Of a stretch of DNA of 43,691 bases, positions 1 through 9,194 are shown one piece after another (within the stretch, counting starts at the first letter, position 1; each line of letters begins with the position of its first letter). The notes below the pieces were generated by a model. The model had not been told where the DNA came from and did no database searches. It saw nothing but the letters and a program-made list of their open reading frames with translations. The stretch is from Muribaculaceae bacterium. Lineage in GTDB: Bacteria; Bacillota; Clostridia; Lachnospirales; Lachnospiraceae. The translations under genes and the position numbers were made by a program. The stretch is taken from the NCBI GenBank assembly GCA_023663465.1, contig JAMPHJ010000010.1:1-43691 (forward strand). The letters run 5' to 3'.

Positions 1-50
1 GAATTTTCATTTTCCCTAAATTCTACCGTACCCTCAAATTCATACTTCAT
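1..50 (-). CDS. 5' end of an unidentified gene (truncated by window edge)
   Basis: An ATG at position 50 on the minus strand opens a frame reading MKYEFEGTVEFRENEN that runs off the left edge. A GAGG motif lies about 10 bases upstream of the ATG. It follows the GH25 gene in the same orientation at about 100 bp. Only 16 residues are visible, so no family can be named, and it could be a chance frame. Confidence 0.4.
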   Translation of the reverse strand, partial: MKYEFEGTVEFRENEN

Positions 51-146
51 TCTGCTTTTACCTCGTCTCTTCCCATAATTGATTAATCCCTACATGCTCA
101 TTGTAACATGAACCATTCCAGGCGGCAACCACTTATCCATCTTTTC

Positions 147-1256
147 TCAGTCGCCAAATTCCCCGAAACTGATATTCATATCGACATCCGCCCTGATGCC
201 TTCCACTTCCCCGGAATCTGTATACTGCCAAATCTTAAACTCGTAGGGGAAATACAAGCTTGTATCATAACTTGCAAACCATTTATCGTAATCTTCCAGC
301 TGTTCTATGTCCAGCATCAGCATGAAAGTCTTCAGATTACCGTAAATCATCGGCGTATATCCCGCCTCTTTTATCATCTCACAGAAGGTAATACAATATT
401 CGGTCCGTTCTTCTTTCGTCAAATCTGCGGTTCTGGCATTCTGCGCGGATACCGCTTCCACGTCTATGACAACAGGATAGGTAATCTGATACGGCTCTAT
501 CGCATCTAGCACATATTCCGCTTCTTCTTCGGCTTCTTCCACACTCGTCGCCTGGGTGAAAAAGTAAATGCCCGCCGCGATATCGTTTCTCAGCGCCCCT
601 TTGATGTTCGTTTCAAACATCGCATCTTCCACGATTTCCCCTTCCGTATATCCACGGACGCCCAATCTGATAAAGGCATACTCCACACCGTCCTGCGCCA
701 CTTCCTCCCAGTCGATTTTTTCCTGATAACGGGATACGTCGATGCCTTTATGGGAAATGACGGTTTCGTCCTCATAATATTCCAGCAGACCATCCTCTGT
801 CAGTGTGAAATTTTCCTGTAAATATGTATGCTGTTTTAACGTATCCAAAATTGGGAAGAAATAATACTGGTTGCTGTCCACAAGCACGATATCCTCTGGA
901 TAGAAATGACGCAGCATTTTCAGCGTGCCATCCCCCGATAACATCAATTCTTTCATCTCATCCAGAATTTCCTGCCGGGTCTCTTCGGAAACAGTAAGCC
1001 CTACTTCTTCCTCTTTCTGCGCAAGTAAGTAATCCACTTCTTCCTGCGTAAAAGTATTCTGCAGCGCTTCTAACTCGCTCATGACTTCGATATTTTCCTG
1101 TTGCGTGGCGCGGTACTTAAAAAACATGACCATACAGACCGTAACCGCGCTCAGTGTAATCAGACAGAGAATAATGGAAGCAAACAACGTAATATTTTCA
1201 GCCCGCCTTTTTCTTCTTCCCCTGCCTTTTCCCTGTACATTATGTTCCTGCATCAT
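147..1256 (-). CDS. Membrane-anchored GH25 family lysozyme (N-acetylmuramidase)
   Basis: 369 residues. A basic N-terminus (GKGRGRRKRR) precedes one hydrophobic segment at about residues 22-46, so the rest should sit outside the membrane. A charged, glutamate-rich linker follows. The GH25 domain begins near GIDVSRYQ, with the catalytic-type acidic pattern VVIDVEAV and the late IWQYTDSG and DVDMN motifs of the family. Family knowledge: GH25 enzymes cleave the beta-1,4 bond between N-acetylmuramic acid and N-acetylglucosamine in peptidoglycan. The start follows an AGGAG site at 8 bases spacing and is an ATG-ATG pair. It lies 10 bp after the YitT gene and is probably co-transcribed. A role in remodelling the cell's own wall is inferred from the anchor and the absence of phage genes nearby. 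Confidence 0.9.
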   Translation of the reverse strand: MMQEHNVQGKGRGRRKRRAENITLFASIILCLITLSAVTVCMVMFFKYRATQQENIEVMSELEALQNTFTQEEVDYLLAQKEEEVGLTVSEETRQEILDEMKELMLSGDGTLKMLRHFYPEDIVLVDSNQYYFFPILDTLKQHTYLQENFTLTEDGLLEYYEDETVISHKGIDVSRYQEKIDWEEVAQDGVEYAFIRLGVRGYTEGEIVEDAMFETNIKGALRNDIAAGIYFFTQATSVEEAEEEAEYVLDAIEPYQITYPVVIDVEAVSAQNARTADLTKEERTEYCITFCEMIKEAGYTPMIYGNLKTFMLMLDIEQLEDYDKWFASYDTSLYFPYEFKIWQYTDSGEVEGIRADVDMNISFGEFGD

Positions 1257-1266
1257 ATGTTTTCTC

Positions 1267-2121
1267 CTATATCCTGTCGCTAAAATAGCTCTTATATCCT
1301 TCCCCGAAAATTTCCGTGGCGCTCGTAATCACCATGAAGGCTTCCGCATCTTCTTCTTTTACGATATCTTCCACCTGCGGGGAAATCTGTTTTTTGGCTG
1401 CGCACATCAGAACCTTTTTCTCTTTGCCGCTGAATGCCCCATGCCCTTCAATCTGGGTAACGCCGATATCCAGCTCCTCTAAAATCCGTTTCGTAATCTC
1501 CGGGGCTTTATCGCTGATGATATAGAGCAGTTTCGCCTCGTCCTTTCCATATAGAACGATATCCAGCATCAGGGAGCTGACTACCACCGTAATCCCCGCA
1601 TATAAAGCGGCGTCAATATCCTTGAAAACAATACCAGATATCGTAATAATAATAACATCTGTTACAAAAAAAAGCACTCCTGTTTTCAGGTACGGCAATT
1701 TTCTGCGAAGCCATTTCACAATAATATCCATGCCGCCCGTGGTGGAGCCCACCTTCATAATCATACCGATGGAAACCGCGTATAGTACGCCACCCGCAAG
1801 AGCTGCTAACAGTATATCATCTGTCGCCGCTCCCAGGGGCGCTAAAATATTGGCAAAGATGGAAATAAGCGCCGTAGCGTAAATCGTCGAGATCGTAAAC
1901 CTGACACCGAATTTCCAGATGGCAAATAACAGAATCGGTATGTTCAGTATAAAAATCAACGTACCTGTTTCTATGTGCAGCGATTTGCTGATAATAATCG
2001 CAATCCCCGTAACGCCGCCCGGCGCCATATTGTTTGGGTCGATAAACAGACTGATTGCCGCCGCATTGATAAATGCAGAAACGGTTATGACGGCATATTT
2101 TTTCCAACTTTCCATTTTCAT
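1267..2121 (-). CDS. YitT family membrane protein (DUF161 + DUF2179)
   Basis: 284 residues. The first ~180 residues are hydrophobic with five or six likely membrane segments and contain the family motifs IDPNNMAPGGVTGIAIII and GSTTGGMDII. The C-terminal ~85 residues form a soluble DUF2179-type domain (KLLYIISDKAPEI through DAEAFMVITSATEIFGEGY). The family is abundant in Firmicutes but its substrate is not established. The start is the ATG 13 bases after AGGAG; a second ATG two codons later is possible. The GH25 gene follows 10 bp downstream. I saw no convincing promoter or terminator in the 137 bp upstream. Confidence 0.9.
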   Translation of the reverse strand: MKMESWKKYAVITVSAFINAAAISLFIDPNNMAPGGVTGIAIIISKSLHIETGTLIFILNIPILLFAIWKFGVRFTISTIYATALISIFANILAPLGAATDDILLAALAGGVLYAVSIGMIMKVGSTTGGMDIIVKWLRRKLPYLKTGVLFFVTDVIIITISGIVFKDIDAALYAGITVVVSSLMLDIVLYGKDEAKLLYIISDKAPEITKRILEELDIGVTQIEGHGAFSGKEKKVLMCAAKKQISPQVEDIVKEEDAEAFMVITSATEIFGEGYKSYFSDRI

Positions 2122-2258
2122 ATGCTCTTACAAGCTCCTATCGGTTCTGACTTCTGCTCCTGCCACAGACAGCAGCATTTTCCCCATATAGTATGTGAAT
2201 TTCCCTTCAAATCATACGTCTGCTTTCCGCCTTATGGATTGTGAACCCTATGCCGGCG

Positions 2259-3482
2259 TCAAATGCTGGCACGCACCAGTTCCGGGCGGTAGCCATTTTC
2301 TTTCAGTGCCGTGATAATCTGGTTTTTATGCTCCGTACCGTAAGCTTCTAACGTAATCCGCAGCTCCACCGCGGCGTTTCTGTTTATCGATACGAACTGA
2401 TTATGCTCCAGTTTGATAACATTGCCATTCTCTCTGGCAATGACATCGGCTACCCTGGACAATTCCCCCGGCTTGTCGGGAAGCAGTACGGATACGGAGA
2501 AAATTCTATCCCTCAGGACAAGTCCCTGCTGTACGACAGAAGACATCGTAATCACGTCCATATTGCCGCCGCTTAGAATCGCCACGGCTTTTTTATTCTT
2601 GATATCCATGTGCTTGAGCGCGGCCACCGTTAAAAGCCCTGAGTTTTCTACAATCATCTTATGGTTTTCCACCATATCCAGAAAGGCTACCACCAATTCT
2701 TCATCCGCCACGGTAATGATATCATCCAGATTCTGGCTGACATAAGGAAAGATAACCGTCCCCGGCGTTTTAACCGCGGTTCCGTCTGCAATCGTATTCA
2801 CCACGCTAAGGGTCTGTACCTTGCCGGCGCGGATGGACTCCTGCATACAGTTTGCCCCCGCAGGCTCCACACCGATTACCTTAATCTTAGGATTCAACAG
2901 CTTGGCAAGCGTCGAAACGCCGGTAGCAAGTCCGCCACCGCCAATCGGAACGAGAATATAATCCACCAGAGGAAGCTCCTTGATAATTTCCATCGCAATC
3001 GTGCCCTGTCCCGTCGCCACATCTAAATCGTCAAAAGGATGGACAAACGTATAACCTTTTTCCTCTGCAAGCTGATAAGCATAGTTGCATGCCTCATCAT
3101 AGACGTCACCGTAGAGAACCACCTCTGCGCCGTATCCTTTCGTGCGGTTTACTTTAATCAGCGGCGTGGTCGTCGGCATAACGATGGTCGCTTTTACGCC
3201 GTAGCATTTGGCCGCATAGGCAACCCCCTGCGCATGATTTCCGGCAGAGGCCGTAATCAGCCCTTTCTGCCTATCCTCTTCCGATAAGGTACTCAGCTTA
3301 TAATAGGCGCCCCGCACCTTATACGCCCCGGTAAACTGCATGTTTTCCGGTTTCAGATAGACTTTTGCGCCCGTCTGCGCACTGAAATAATCGCTGTATA
3401 CAAGTTTTGTCTCCATTGTCACCCGCTTGACGACTTCACAGGCTTCTTCAAATTTTTCTAAGGACAATTCTTTCTCTTCCAT
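2259..3482 (-). CDS. ilvA: Threonine ammonia-lyase (threonine dehydratase), PLP-dependent, with ACT domain
   Basis: 407 residues from the ATG at 3482, which has a GGGAGG site 8 bases upstream; a longer GTG-started frame to 3530 lacks such a site. The enzyme converts threonine to 2-oxobutanoate and ammonia, the entry to isoleucine synthesis or threonine catabolism. The PLP-binding lysine is K55 in TGAYKVRGA; SAGNHAQG and the glycine loop IGGGGLATG are present. The last ~80 residues (VSVLLPDKPGELSRVADVI onward) form one ACT-like domain. Length and a single ACT domain resemble the shorter TdcB/ThrD-II class rather than the ~510-residue E. coli IlvA. It lies downstream of ftsY in the same direction; no branched-chain genes are adjacent, so biosynthetic versus catabolic role is undecided. 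Confidence 0.93.
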   Translation of the reverse strand: MEEKELSLEKFEEACEVVKRVTMETKLVYSDYFSAQTGAKVYLKPENMQFTGAYKVRGAYYKLSTLSEEDRQKGLITASAGNHAQGVAYAAKCYGVKATIVMPTTTPLIKVNRTKGYGAEVVLYGDVYDEACNYAYQLAEEKGYTFVHPFDDLDVATGQGTIAMEIIKELPLVDYILVPIGGGGLATGVSTLAKLLNPKIKVIGVEPAGANCMQESIRAGKVQTLSVVNTIADGTAVKTPGTVIFPYVSQNLDDIITVADEELVVAFLDMVENHKMIVENSGLLTVAALKHMDIKNKKAVAILSGGNMDVITMSSVVQQGLVLRDRIFSVSVLLPDKPGELSRVADVIARENGNVIKLEHNQFVSINRNAAVELRITLEAYGTEHKNQIITALKENGYRPELVRASI

Positions 3483-3533
3483 CTTCCAATCCTCCCAACC
3501 GCCGGTATTCTGAAATTTCTCTTGCGCCACTCA

Positions 3534-3605
3534 GAATCTTTCTCGAATTATTCTGCATCATTTTTGAGTCATTCTGAATCATTCTAATTATTCCTGAATT
3601 ATTCT
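3534..3605. repeat. Degenerate ~10-bp tandem repeat at the ftsY 3' end
   Basis: Read on the minus strand there are about seven units close to AGAATAATTC (AGAATAATTC, AGGAATAATT, AGAATGATTC, AGAATGACTC, AAAAATGATGC, AGAATAATTC, GAGAAAGATTC). The core GAATNATTC is itself palindromic. The first unit contains the ftsY stop codon. Confidence 0.7.
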
Positions 3606-4528
3606 TGGTCAAACAACGCGTTCACAAATTGGTCTGCGTCGAATTTCTGTAAATCTTCAATCGTCTCGCCAACGCCGATATATTTTACCGGAATCTGCAG
3701 CTCTGACTGGATTGCCACCGCAATTCCGCCTTTTGCCGTACCATCCATCTTGGTCAGGATGATTCCTGTCAAATCCGCCGCTTCCCCAAATTCCTTTGCC
3801 TGCTGCAATGCATTCTGTCCCGTCGTTCCATCCAATACAACCAGATTCTCCCGATGGACGCCCGGAAACTCTTTATCGATGATACGATTCATCTTTTTCA
3901 GCTCTTCCATCAGATTTTTCTTATTGTGAAGCCGCCCCGCGGTATCGCACAACAGTACATCTACATTTCGGGCTTTCGCCGCCGTCACAGCATCGAAGAT
4001 AACGCTTGCCGGGTCGGAGCCTTCTTTGCCGCCTATGATATCTACGCCCGCACGGTGCGCCCATTCCGTCAGCTGTTCGCCCGCCGCCGCACGGAAGGTA
4101 TCCGCCGCCGCGATTAGTACTTTTTTATTCTGGGCTTTCAATTTCCCGGCTAATTTCCCGATGGAAGTTGTTTTGCCTACACCGTTAACCCCGATGACAA
4201 GCACAATGGACTGCTTGTGTTCAAACTCATAGGCAGTCTCGCCCACCTGCATCTGCTCTTTGATGTTGCGGATTAAAAACTCCTTGCATTCGCCCGGTTC
4301 CTTGATATGGTTCTCTTTGACCTGCTCGCGCAGTTTATCCAGAATCTTCCCCGTCGCGTTTACGCCGATATCGCCCATAATCAGAATTTCTTCCAATTCT
4401 TCATAGAAGTCCTCATCGATATACGAAAAACCGTTAAAAACTGCATCAATTCCCTGTACGATGTTTTCCCTCGTTTTGGACAATCCGGCTTTCAACCTGC
4501 TAAAAAATCCTTTTTTTTCTTCACTCAT
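3599..4528 (-). CDS. ftsY: Signal recognition particle receptor FtsY (GTPase)
   Basis: 309 residues, the short form without a long acidic A domain. After an N-domain helical bundle (residues ~20-95) comes the SRP-type GTPase domain: P-loop GVNGVGKTT, the insertion-box motif DTFRAAAGEQL, DTAGR (G3) and TKMDG (G4), ending with the conserved KYIGVGE. It docks SRP-ribosome complexes on the membrane for co-translational insertion of membrane proteins. The start codon overlaps the smc stop as TAATG, so translation is probably coupled. The smc-ftsY order is widespread in Firmicutes. The 3' end lies inside a degenerate 10-bp tandem repeat. Confidence 0.97.
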   Translation of the reverse strand: MSEEKKGFFSRLKAGLSKTRENIVQGIDAVFNGFSYIDEDFYEELEEILIMGDIGVNATGKILDKLREQVKENHIKEPGECKEFLIRNIKEQMQVGETAYEFEHKQSIVLVIGVNGVGKTTSIGKLAGKLKAQNKKVLIAAADTFRAAAGEQLTEWAHRAGVDIIGGKEGSDPASVIFDAVTAAKARNVDVLLCDTAGRLHNKKNLMEELKKMNRIIDKEFPGVHRENLVVLDGTTGQNALQQAKEFGEAADLTGIILTKMDGTAKGGIAVAIQSELQIPVKYIGVGETIEDLQKFDADQFVNALFDQE

Positions 4529-7500
4529 TAATCATCCAATTCCTTATCTATTAAATTTACGCTTACCAGCGTAGAGACACCCTTTTCCTGCATTGTAATC
4601 CCGTAGAGTCTGTCCGCTTTTTCCATCGTGCCGCGTCTATGGGTAATCACGATAAACTGCGTGCTTTTCGTCAGTTTATGTAGATACTTTGCAAACCGTC
4701 CCACGTTATTTTCATCCAGCGCCGCTTCAATCTCGTCCAACAGACAGAAAGGAGAGGGTTTCAAATTCTGGATGGCAAACAGCAGACTGATTGCCGTTAA
4801 CGATTTTTCCCCACCGGACATCTGCATCATATTGACCAGCTTCTTTCCCGGCGGCTGTGCAATAATGCGGATTCCTGCTTCCAAAACATCTTCGTCCTCG
4901 ATAAGCTCCAGCGTACCTTTTCCGCCGCCGAACAGTTCTTTAAACACTTTGTCAAACTCCCGGTTTATCTCGGCAAATTTTTCATTAAACTGCTTGCGCA
5001 TGGAAGTGTCCAGTTCTTCAATAATGCCAAGCAGGGTCTGTTCCGCCTCAACCAAATCATCATGCTGCGTCTTTAAGAAGGTATAACGCTCCATTAGATT
5101 CTTGAAATCCTCGATAGCGTTGACATTGACGTCCCCCAGCTTTCTGATGGCGTCCTTTAGGGCGGAAATTTCTTTTTTCATGGCGGATAAATCCGTCATT
5201 TCTTCATCCCGCATGGAAGAAGCGTCCGATAGCGTAATCTGATACTCGTCCCACATATAATTAATCTGGGACTCTATGGAATCCTCTAATTTTTCCTTCT
5301 GGCTGCTTAGACGATAGACTTCTTTATCCAGCGCGCTCATCTGCTTCGACAAGTCTTCCCTTTCCGTAAAAAAGTTTTTCTGCTTTGCCGACAACTCTTC
5401 TTTTGCCGCGATATCCTCTTTTAACTTGACTTCCGTATCGGACTGGGTCGTATGGGAAGCTAAAATCGTCTTTTCCAGTTCCAGAATATTTGCTTTCTTG
5501 CGCTCGATTTCTTCCTTGCCAAGCTCTAGTCCGTCCTTTACTTCCTGCAGCTCTATCTCATGGCGTTCGATTTCCCCCATGATACGCCCCACATTCTGGT
5601 TGTGGAAACCTGCCTTCTGACGCATTTTCTCGACTTCCACATCCCACTCGGAAACCTTCGCCGACTGTAGGGATTCCTCGGCGCGCTCTTCTTCTAACTG
5701 CTTCTGTAGTACGCCTATCTGCGCTTCTACATCTTTTTCCAACTGCTCGGAATTTTGAAGCTCCGTTGCAATTTCCTCCTTGCTTTCCCGGATTTCCTTA
5801 ATCTGGGTATCCATTTCCAGCTCTTCGGATTTCAGCTCCTCTGAACCTTCCGCCGCCTCATCCTTACGCTCTCTCGCCTGGCTTACATTCAGCCGCGCCG
5901 TATTCTGCTCGATAAACTTTCGCTGCAGCTGCCCCTTAATGTCCTCGATTTCCAGACGCAGTTTATTTCTCTGCGCCTTGGTCTGCTCGATATCTTCCAG
6001 AATGCTATCAATCTCTATGACATATTGCTTTACTTTTTTCTCAAGCGCTTCCATTTCCCGCCGGCGTCCCAAGAGGTTGCTGTTATTTTTAAAAGTACCG
6101 CCGCTGATGGCGCCGCCAGGAACAAGCAGTTCCCCTTCTATCGTCACCATGCGGATGCTGTAATGAAATTTCCCGGCAATTTTCACCGCATTATCTATCG
6201 TATCCACGACAACAATTCTTCCCAGCAGAGATTTTGCGACGTTTTTATATTTCTCGTCTATCTTCACCAATTCATCCGCCATACCGATAACGCCTTTTTC
6301 TTGTAAGGCGTCCGTATTTTTAAATTCCTGCGGCTCCTTGATGCTGGTCAGGGGCAGGAATGTCGCCCGCCCGGACCGTGTCTGTTTTAAAAAAGAAATC
6401 ATCTTCTTGGCGGTCTCTTCATTTTCCGTGACAATATTCTGGATATTACCGCCCAGCGCAACTTCTATCGCCGTCTCATATCTGGCGTCTACCTGGATAA
6501 TATCGGCTACCACGCCGACAATCCCTTTTTCCCTGCCTTTATGCTCCATAACCGCTTTCACGGCACCGCCGTAGCCTTCATACCGTTCCGTCAGATTCAT
6601 GAGCGCATCCAGCTTGGACTTCTCCTGATGGTAAGAAACCTGGGTGTCCCGAAGCTTCTGATCCTTACCCGCCAGTTCTTCCCGCATTCCGGCAAGTTTT
6701 TCCTCCGATACTTCCTGATGGTCCTTCAATCGCTGTATCTCTTCATTCACTCTTTCAAATTCTTCTTCCAGACTCTTAATGGTTTCCACCTGCGCCGCCT
6801 CGTCGGATTTTGCCCGCAGCAGACGGGAATTTAATTCCGCCTTCCGAATCTGAATCTGCTCCAGCATCGTATCGAAACGTCCCAGCTTGGATTTGATGGT
6901 AGCCCTGTTGTTCAAAGCGTCGATGATGGTATTTTTATTGCCCTCAATCTGAGCGTTTAACCCTTCTATCCGGCTCTGCACACTCTCTAAGAGCTGCTTT
7001 GCCTCTTCCCTTGCCGTCTCTAATGCTGAAAGCTTTTCATCAATTTCCTCTTTTTCCTGTAAAATGCCCGCCTTTTCCTGATTCTTTTCCGCAATTACGG
7101 ACTGAATCGTTTCGATTCTGTTCAACAAATGCTCTTCGTTGCCTTGAGCGGAGTTAATCTGCTCTTTTAAGACATTGACTTCGCCTTCTAACTTAGAGCG
7201 CATAACGCCCGTATCGGTCAGTGTCGCCCTTGCCTGCTCGATTCCCTCATCAAGCAGCTCTATCCGGCTTTCGATTTGCTCGTATTCTTCTTTAATATTT
7301 TCGTACTTCTGCGTGGTATCTTCCAAATCCCCGCTGGCAATCTGCAGTTTTTCTTCCAGGGAATCTAGCTGCTCTTTAATCTTGACATTTTCCACGAGAA
7401 AAACATTCACGTCCAGCGTTTTTAATTCTTCTTTTTTCTTTAAATAGACTTTCGCCTTTTCTGACTGCCGCTCCAACGGTTCAATCTGCTTTTCCAGCTC

Positions 7501-8088
7501 TGAGAGGATATCGTTGACACGGATAAGGTTCTGTTTCTCATCTTCCAGTTTCTTCTGCGCCGCATATTTTCTTCGCTTAAACTTGACGATACCCGCCGCC
7601 TCATCAAAAAGCTCGCGCCTCTCCTCCGGTTTCCCGCTCAGGATTTTATCAATCTGCCCCTGTCCGATGATGGAATATCCCTCTTTCCCAATACCGGTAT
7701 CATAAAACAATTCGTTGACATCTTTTAAACGGCAAATCGTTCCGTTAATCATATATTCGCTCTCGCCGGAACGGTAGAGTCTTCTGGATACCGTCACTTC
7801 ATTATAGTCGATGGCAAGCTGATGATCCGCATTATCCAAAGTAATCGCCACAAAAGCAGAACCCAGGGGCTTGCGCATTTCCGTACCCGAAAAGATGACG
7901 TCCTGCATGGACGCCCCGCGCAGCTGCTTGATACGCTGTTCCCCCAGCACCCATCTGACAGCGTCCGCAACATTGCTCTTACCGCTGCCGTTAGGTCCTA
8001 CAATTCCGGTAATCCCGTTATGAAATTTGAAATTAATTTTATTGGCAAAAGATTTAAATCCCTGTACTTCAATACTTTTTAAATACAT
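4528..8088 (-). CDS. smc: Chromosome segregation protein SMC
   Basis: 1186 residues, the full family length. The N-terminal ATPase half has Walker A GPNGSGKSN near residue 32. Two very long coiled-coil arms flank a hinge (about residues 500-650; KGIVGVVADIIQVD through VTIEGELLVPGGAISGG). The C-terminal half carries the signature MSGGEKSLTA and Walker B FCLLDEIEAALDENN. SMC forms the ATP-dependent loop-extruding core of bacterial condensin with ScpA and ScpB, which are not in this window. The start ATG follows GAGG at about 7 bases. It lies 30 bp after rnc and overlaps ftsY by one base, indicating one transcript rnc-smc-ftsY. Confidence 0.98.
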   Translation of the reverse strand: MYLKSIEVQGFKSFANKINFKFHNGITGIVGPNGSGKSNVADAVRWVLGEQRIKQLRGASMQDVIFSGTEMRKPLGSAFVAITLDNADHQLAIDYNEVTVSRRLYRSGESEYMINGTICRLKDVNELFYDTGIGKEGYSIIGQGQIDKILSGKPEERRELFDEAAGIVKFKRRKYAAQKKLEDEKQNLIRVNDILSELEKQIEPLERQSEKAKVYLKKKEELKTLDVNVFLVENVKIKEQLDSLEEKLQIASGDLEDTTQKYENIKEEYEQIESRIELLDEGIEQARATLTDTGVMRSKLEGEVNVLKEQINSAQGNEEHLLNRIETIQSVIAEKNQEKAGILQEKEEIDEKLSALETAREEAKQLLESVQSRIEGLNAQIEGNKNTIIDALNNRATIKSKLGRFDTMLEQIQIRKAELNSRLLRAKSDEAAQVETIKSLEEEFERVNEEIQRLKDHQEVSEEKLAGMREELAGKDQKLRDTQVSYHQEKSKLDALMNLTERYEGYGGAVKAVMEHKGREKGIVGVVADIIQVDARYETAIEVALGGNIQNIVTENEETAKKMISFLKQTRSGRATFLPLTSIKEPQEFKNTDALQEKGVIGMADELVKIDEKYKNVAKSLLGRIVVVDTIDNAVKIAGKFHYSIRMVTIEGELLVPGGAISGGTFKNNSNLLGRRREMEALEKKVKQYVIEIDSILEDIEQTKAQRNKLRLEIEDIKGQLQRKFIEQNTARLNVSQARERKDEAAEGSEELKSEELEMDTQIKEIRESKEEIATELQNSEQLEKDVEAQIGVLQKQLEEERAEESLQSAKVSEWDVEVEKMRQKAGFHNQNVGRIMGEIERHEIELQEVKDGLELGKEEIERKKANILELEKTILASHTTQSDTEVKLKEDIAAKEELSAKQKNFFTEREDLSKQMSALDKEVYRLSSQKEKLEDSIESQINYMWDEYQITLSDASSMRDEEMTDLSAMKKEISALKDAIRKLGDVNVNAIEDFKNLMERYTFLKTQHDDLVEAEQTLLGIIEELDTSMRKQFNEKFAEINREFDKVFKELFGGGKGTLELIEDEDVLEAGIRIIAQPPGKKLVNMMQMSGGEKSLTAISLLFAIQNLKPSPFCLLDEIEAALDENNVGRFAKYLHKLTKSTQFIVITHRRGTMEKADRLYGITMQEKGVSTLVSVNLIDKELDD

Positions 8089-8118
8089 AGTAACCTCGCA
8101 TCTGTACTGTCATTCTTT

Positions 8119-8832
8119 CTAAGCCTGTAAATCCGGCTCCCCGGACTCATATATCCCGGATTTTAACGCCTCATAAGCCGCTTTCTGCTCCGCCGCCTTT
8201 TTGGTTTTCCCGGAACCTGTTCCGATTTTTCTATCGCAAACCCGCGCTTCCACCACAAACAGCTTATCATGGTCGGGACCCGTCTCACATAAAAGCTCAT
8301 AGTGAAGGGTTCCTTTGTTCTCCCGCTGCACATGTTCCTGCAAAATAGTCTTCGCATCATAAAATAACTGCTTATGCTCTAAATCCGATAAAATAACCCG
8401 ACGGATGTAAGCCGCCGCCTGTTCGATGCCGCTGTCCAAATAAATCGCCCCGATAATCGCTTCCATGACATCCGAAATAATGGAATCCCGATACCTTCCG
8501 CCGGTCATCTCTTCCCCTCTGCCCAGCAGGATATATTCTTCTAACCCAAACTCCCTCGCACAGTAGGCAAGCGCCGATTCACACACGATGGAAGCGCGCA
8601 GCCGCGTCAACTGTCCCTCGGTCATGTCTTCATTTTCCTGAAAAAGAAATTCGCTGGATACAAGCTCCAGTACGGCGTCCCCTAGAAATTCCAGCCGTTC
8701 GTAATCCTCAAATTTATTAATTTTCTGTTCGTTTGCAAAAGAGCTGTGAGTCAGCGCCCTTTTTAACAAAAGCTCATCTTTAAACTGATATCCTATCTTA
8801 GTTTCCAATTCTGCCATTGATTTATGCCGCAT
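8119..8832 (-). CDS. rnc: Ribonuclease III
   Basis: 237 residues from the ATG at 8832, chosen because AGGG lies 6 bases upstream. In-frame ATGs at 8853, 8835 and 8817 are alternatives; 8817 would give the most typical N-terminus. RNase III cuts double-stranded RNA, including rRNA precursors. The endonuclease domain contains the signature ERLEFLGDAVLEL and the second acidic site DVMEAIIGAIYLD. A C-terminal double-stranded-RNA-binding domain runs from DAKTILQEHVQ to GKTKKAAEQKAAYEAL. It is first in the rnc-smc-ftsY cluster, immediately after the acpP terminator, so a promoter should lie in the ~70 bp between. That stretch holds an inverted repeat with arms ACAGTA/TACTGT (8863-8883) but no clear 17-bp-spaced promoter. 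Confidence 0.96.
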   Translation of the reverse strand: MRHKSMAELETKIGYQFKDELLLKRALTHSSFANEQKINKFEDYERLEFLGDAVLELVSSEFLFQENEDMTEGQLTRLRASIVCESALAYCAREFGLEEYILLGRGEEMTGGRYRDSIISDVMEAIIGAIYLDSGIEQAAAYIRRVILSDLEHKQLFYDAKTILQEHVQRENKGTLHYELLCETGPDHDKLFVVEARVCDRKIGTGSGKTKKAAEQKAAYEALKSGIYESGEPDLQA

Positions 8833-8903
8833 CATTATCCCTGTCTTTCCCATTGCTTGAAAACAGTACTTAGAACATACTGTCCGTTGTTTTTCTATTA
8901 CGC

Positions 8904-8931
8904 AAAAAAACCCTTTCCAGAAAGGGTTTTT
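8904..8931 (-). terminator. Intrinsic terminator after acpP
   Basis: On the minus strand AAACCCTTTC and GAAAGGGTTT form a stem around a short loop, followed directly by a run of T. It begins a few bases after the acpP stop and separates plsX-acpP from rnc-smc-ftsY. An A-run on the other side would let the same hairpin work in reverse, but no plus-strand gene ends here. Confidence 0.9.
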
Positions 8932-8936
8932 CTTCT

Positions 8937-9176
8937 TTATTCTGCCGAACCAATCGAATCCTTCATTAATTGAACCGCTTCTTCCACCGTTGTGATATGC
9001 TCTGCTTTTTCCGCCGGAATCTCGATATCAAATTCCTCTTCGATTCCCATAATAATCTGAAAAATATCTAAAGAATCCGCTCCCAAATCTTCCACAAAAG
9101 TCGTTTCCATTGTAATCTCTTCCGGGTCTACGTTCAAAACCTCTGCAATCACTTGTTTTAACTTTTCAAATTCCAT
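8937..9176 (-). CDS. acpP: Acyl carrier protein
   Basis: 79 residues, acidic and four-helical as usual for ACP. The phosphopantetheine attachment serine is in the motif GADSLD (about residue 35), followed by the recognition helix [17 protein letters not shown]. It carries growing acyl chains in type II fatty acid synthesis and donates them to PlsX. It lies 18 bp downstream of plsX, and an intrinsic terminator follows its stop. An AAAGG site lies about 13 bases upstream of the ATG. Confidence 0.97.
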   Translation of the reverse strand: MEFEKLKQVIAEVLNVDPEEITMETTFVEDLGADSLDIFQIIMGIEEEFDIEIPAEKAEHITTVEEAVQLMKDSIGSAE

Positions 9177-9194
9177 ACTGACAGCCAGCCTTTC

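Noticed and set aside
3483-3530. GTG-started extension of threonine ammonia-lyase
   Set aside because: The extension spans a GGGAGG site that is ideally placed for the ATG at 3482, and it has no site of its own.
4528-8088. Many open frames on the plus strand opposite smc
   Set aside because: They are low-complexity serine/leucine-rich mirror translations of the coiled-coil coding strand, with no RBS or promoters.
8863-8883. Inverted repeat ACAGTA/TACTGT upstream of rnc
   Set aside because: Only six-base arms, no clear promoter to relate it to and no match to a known operator such as LexA.
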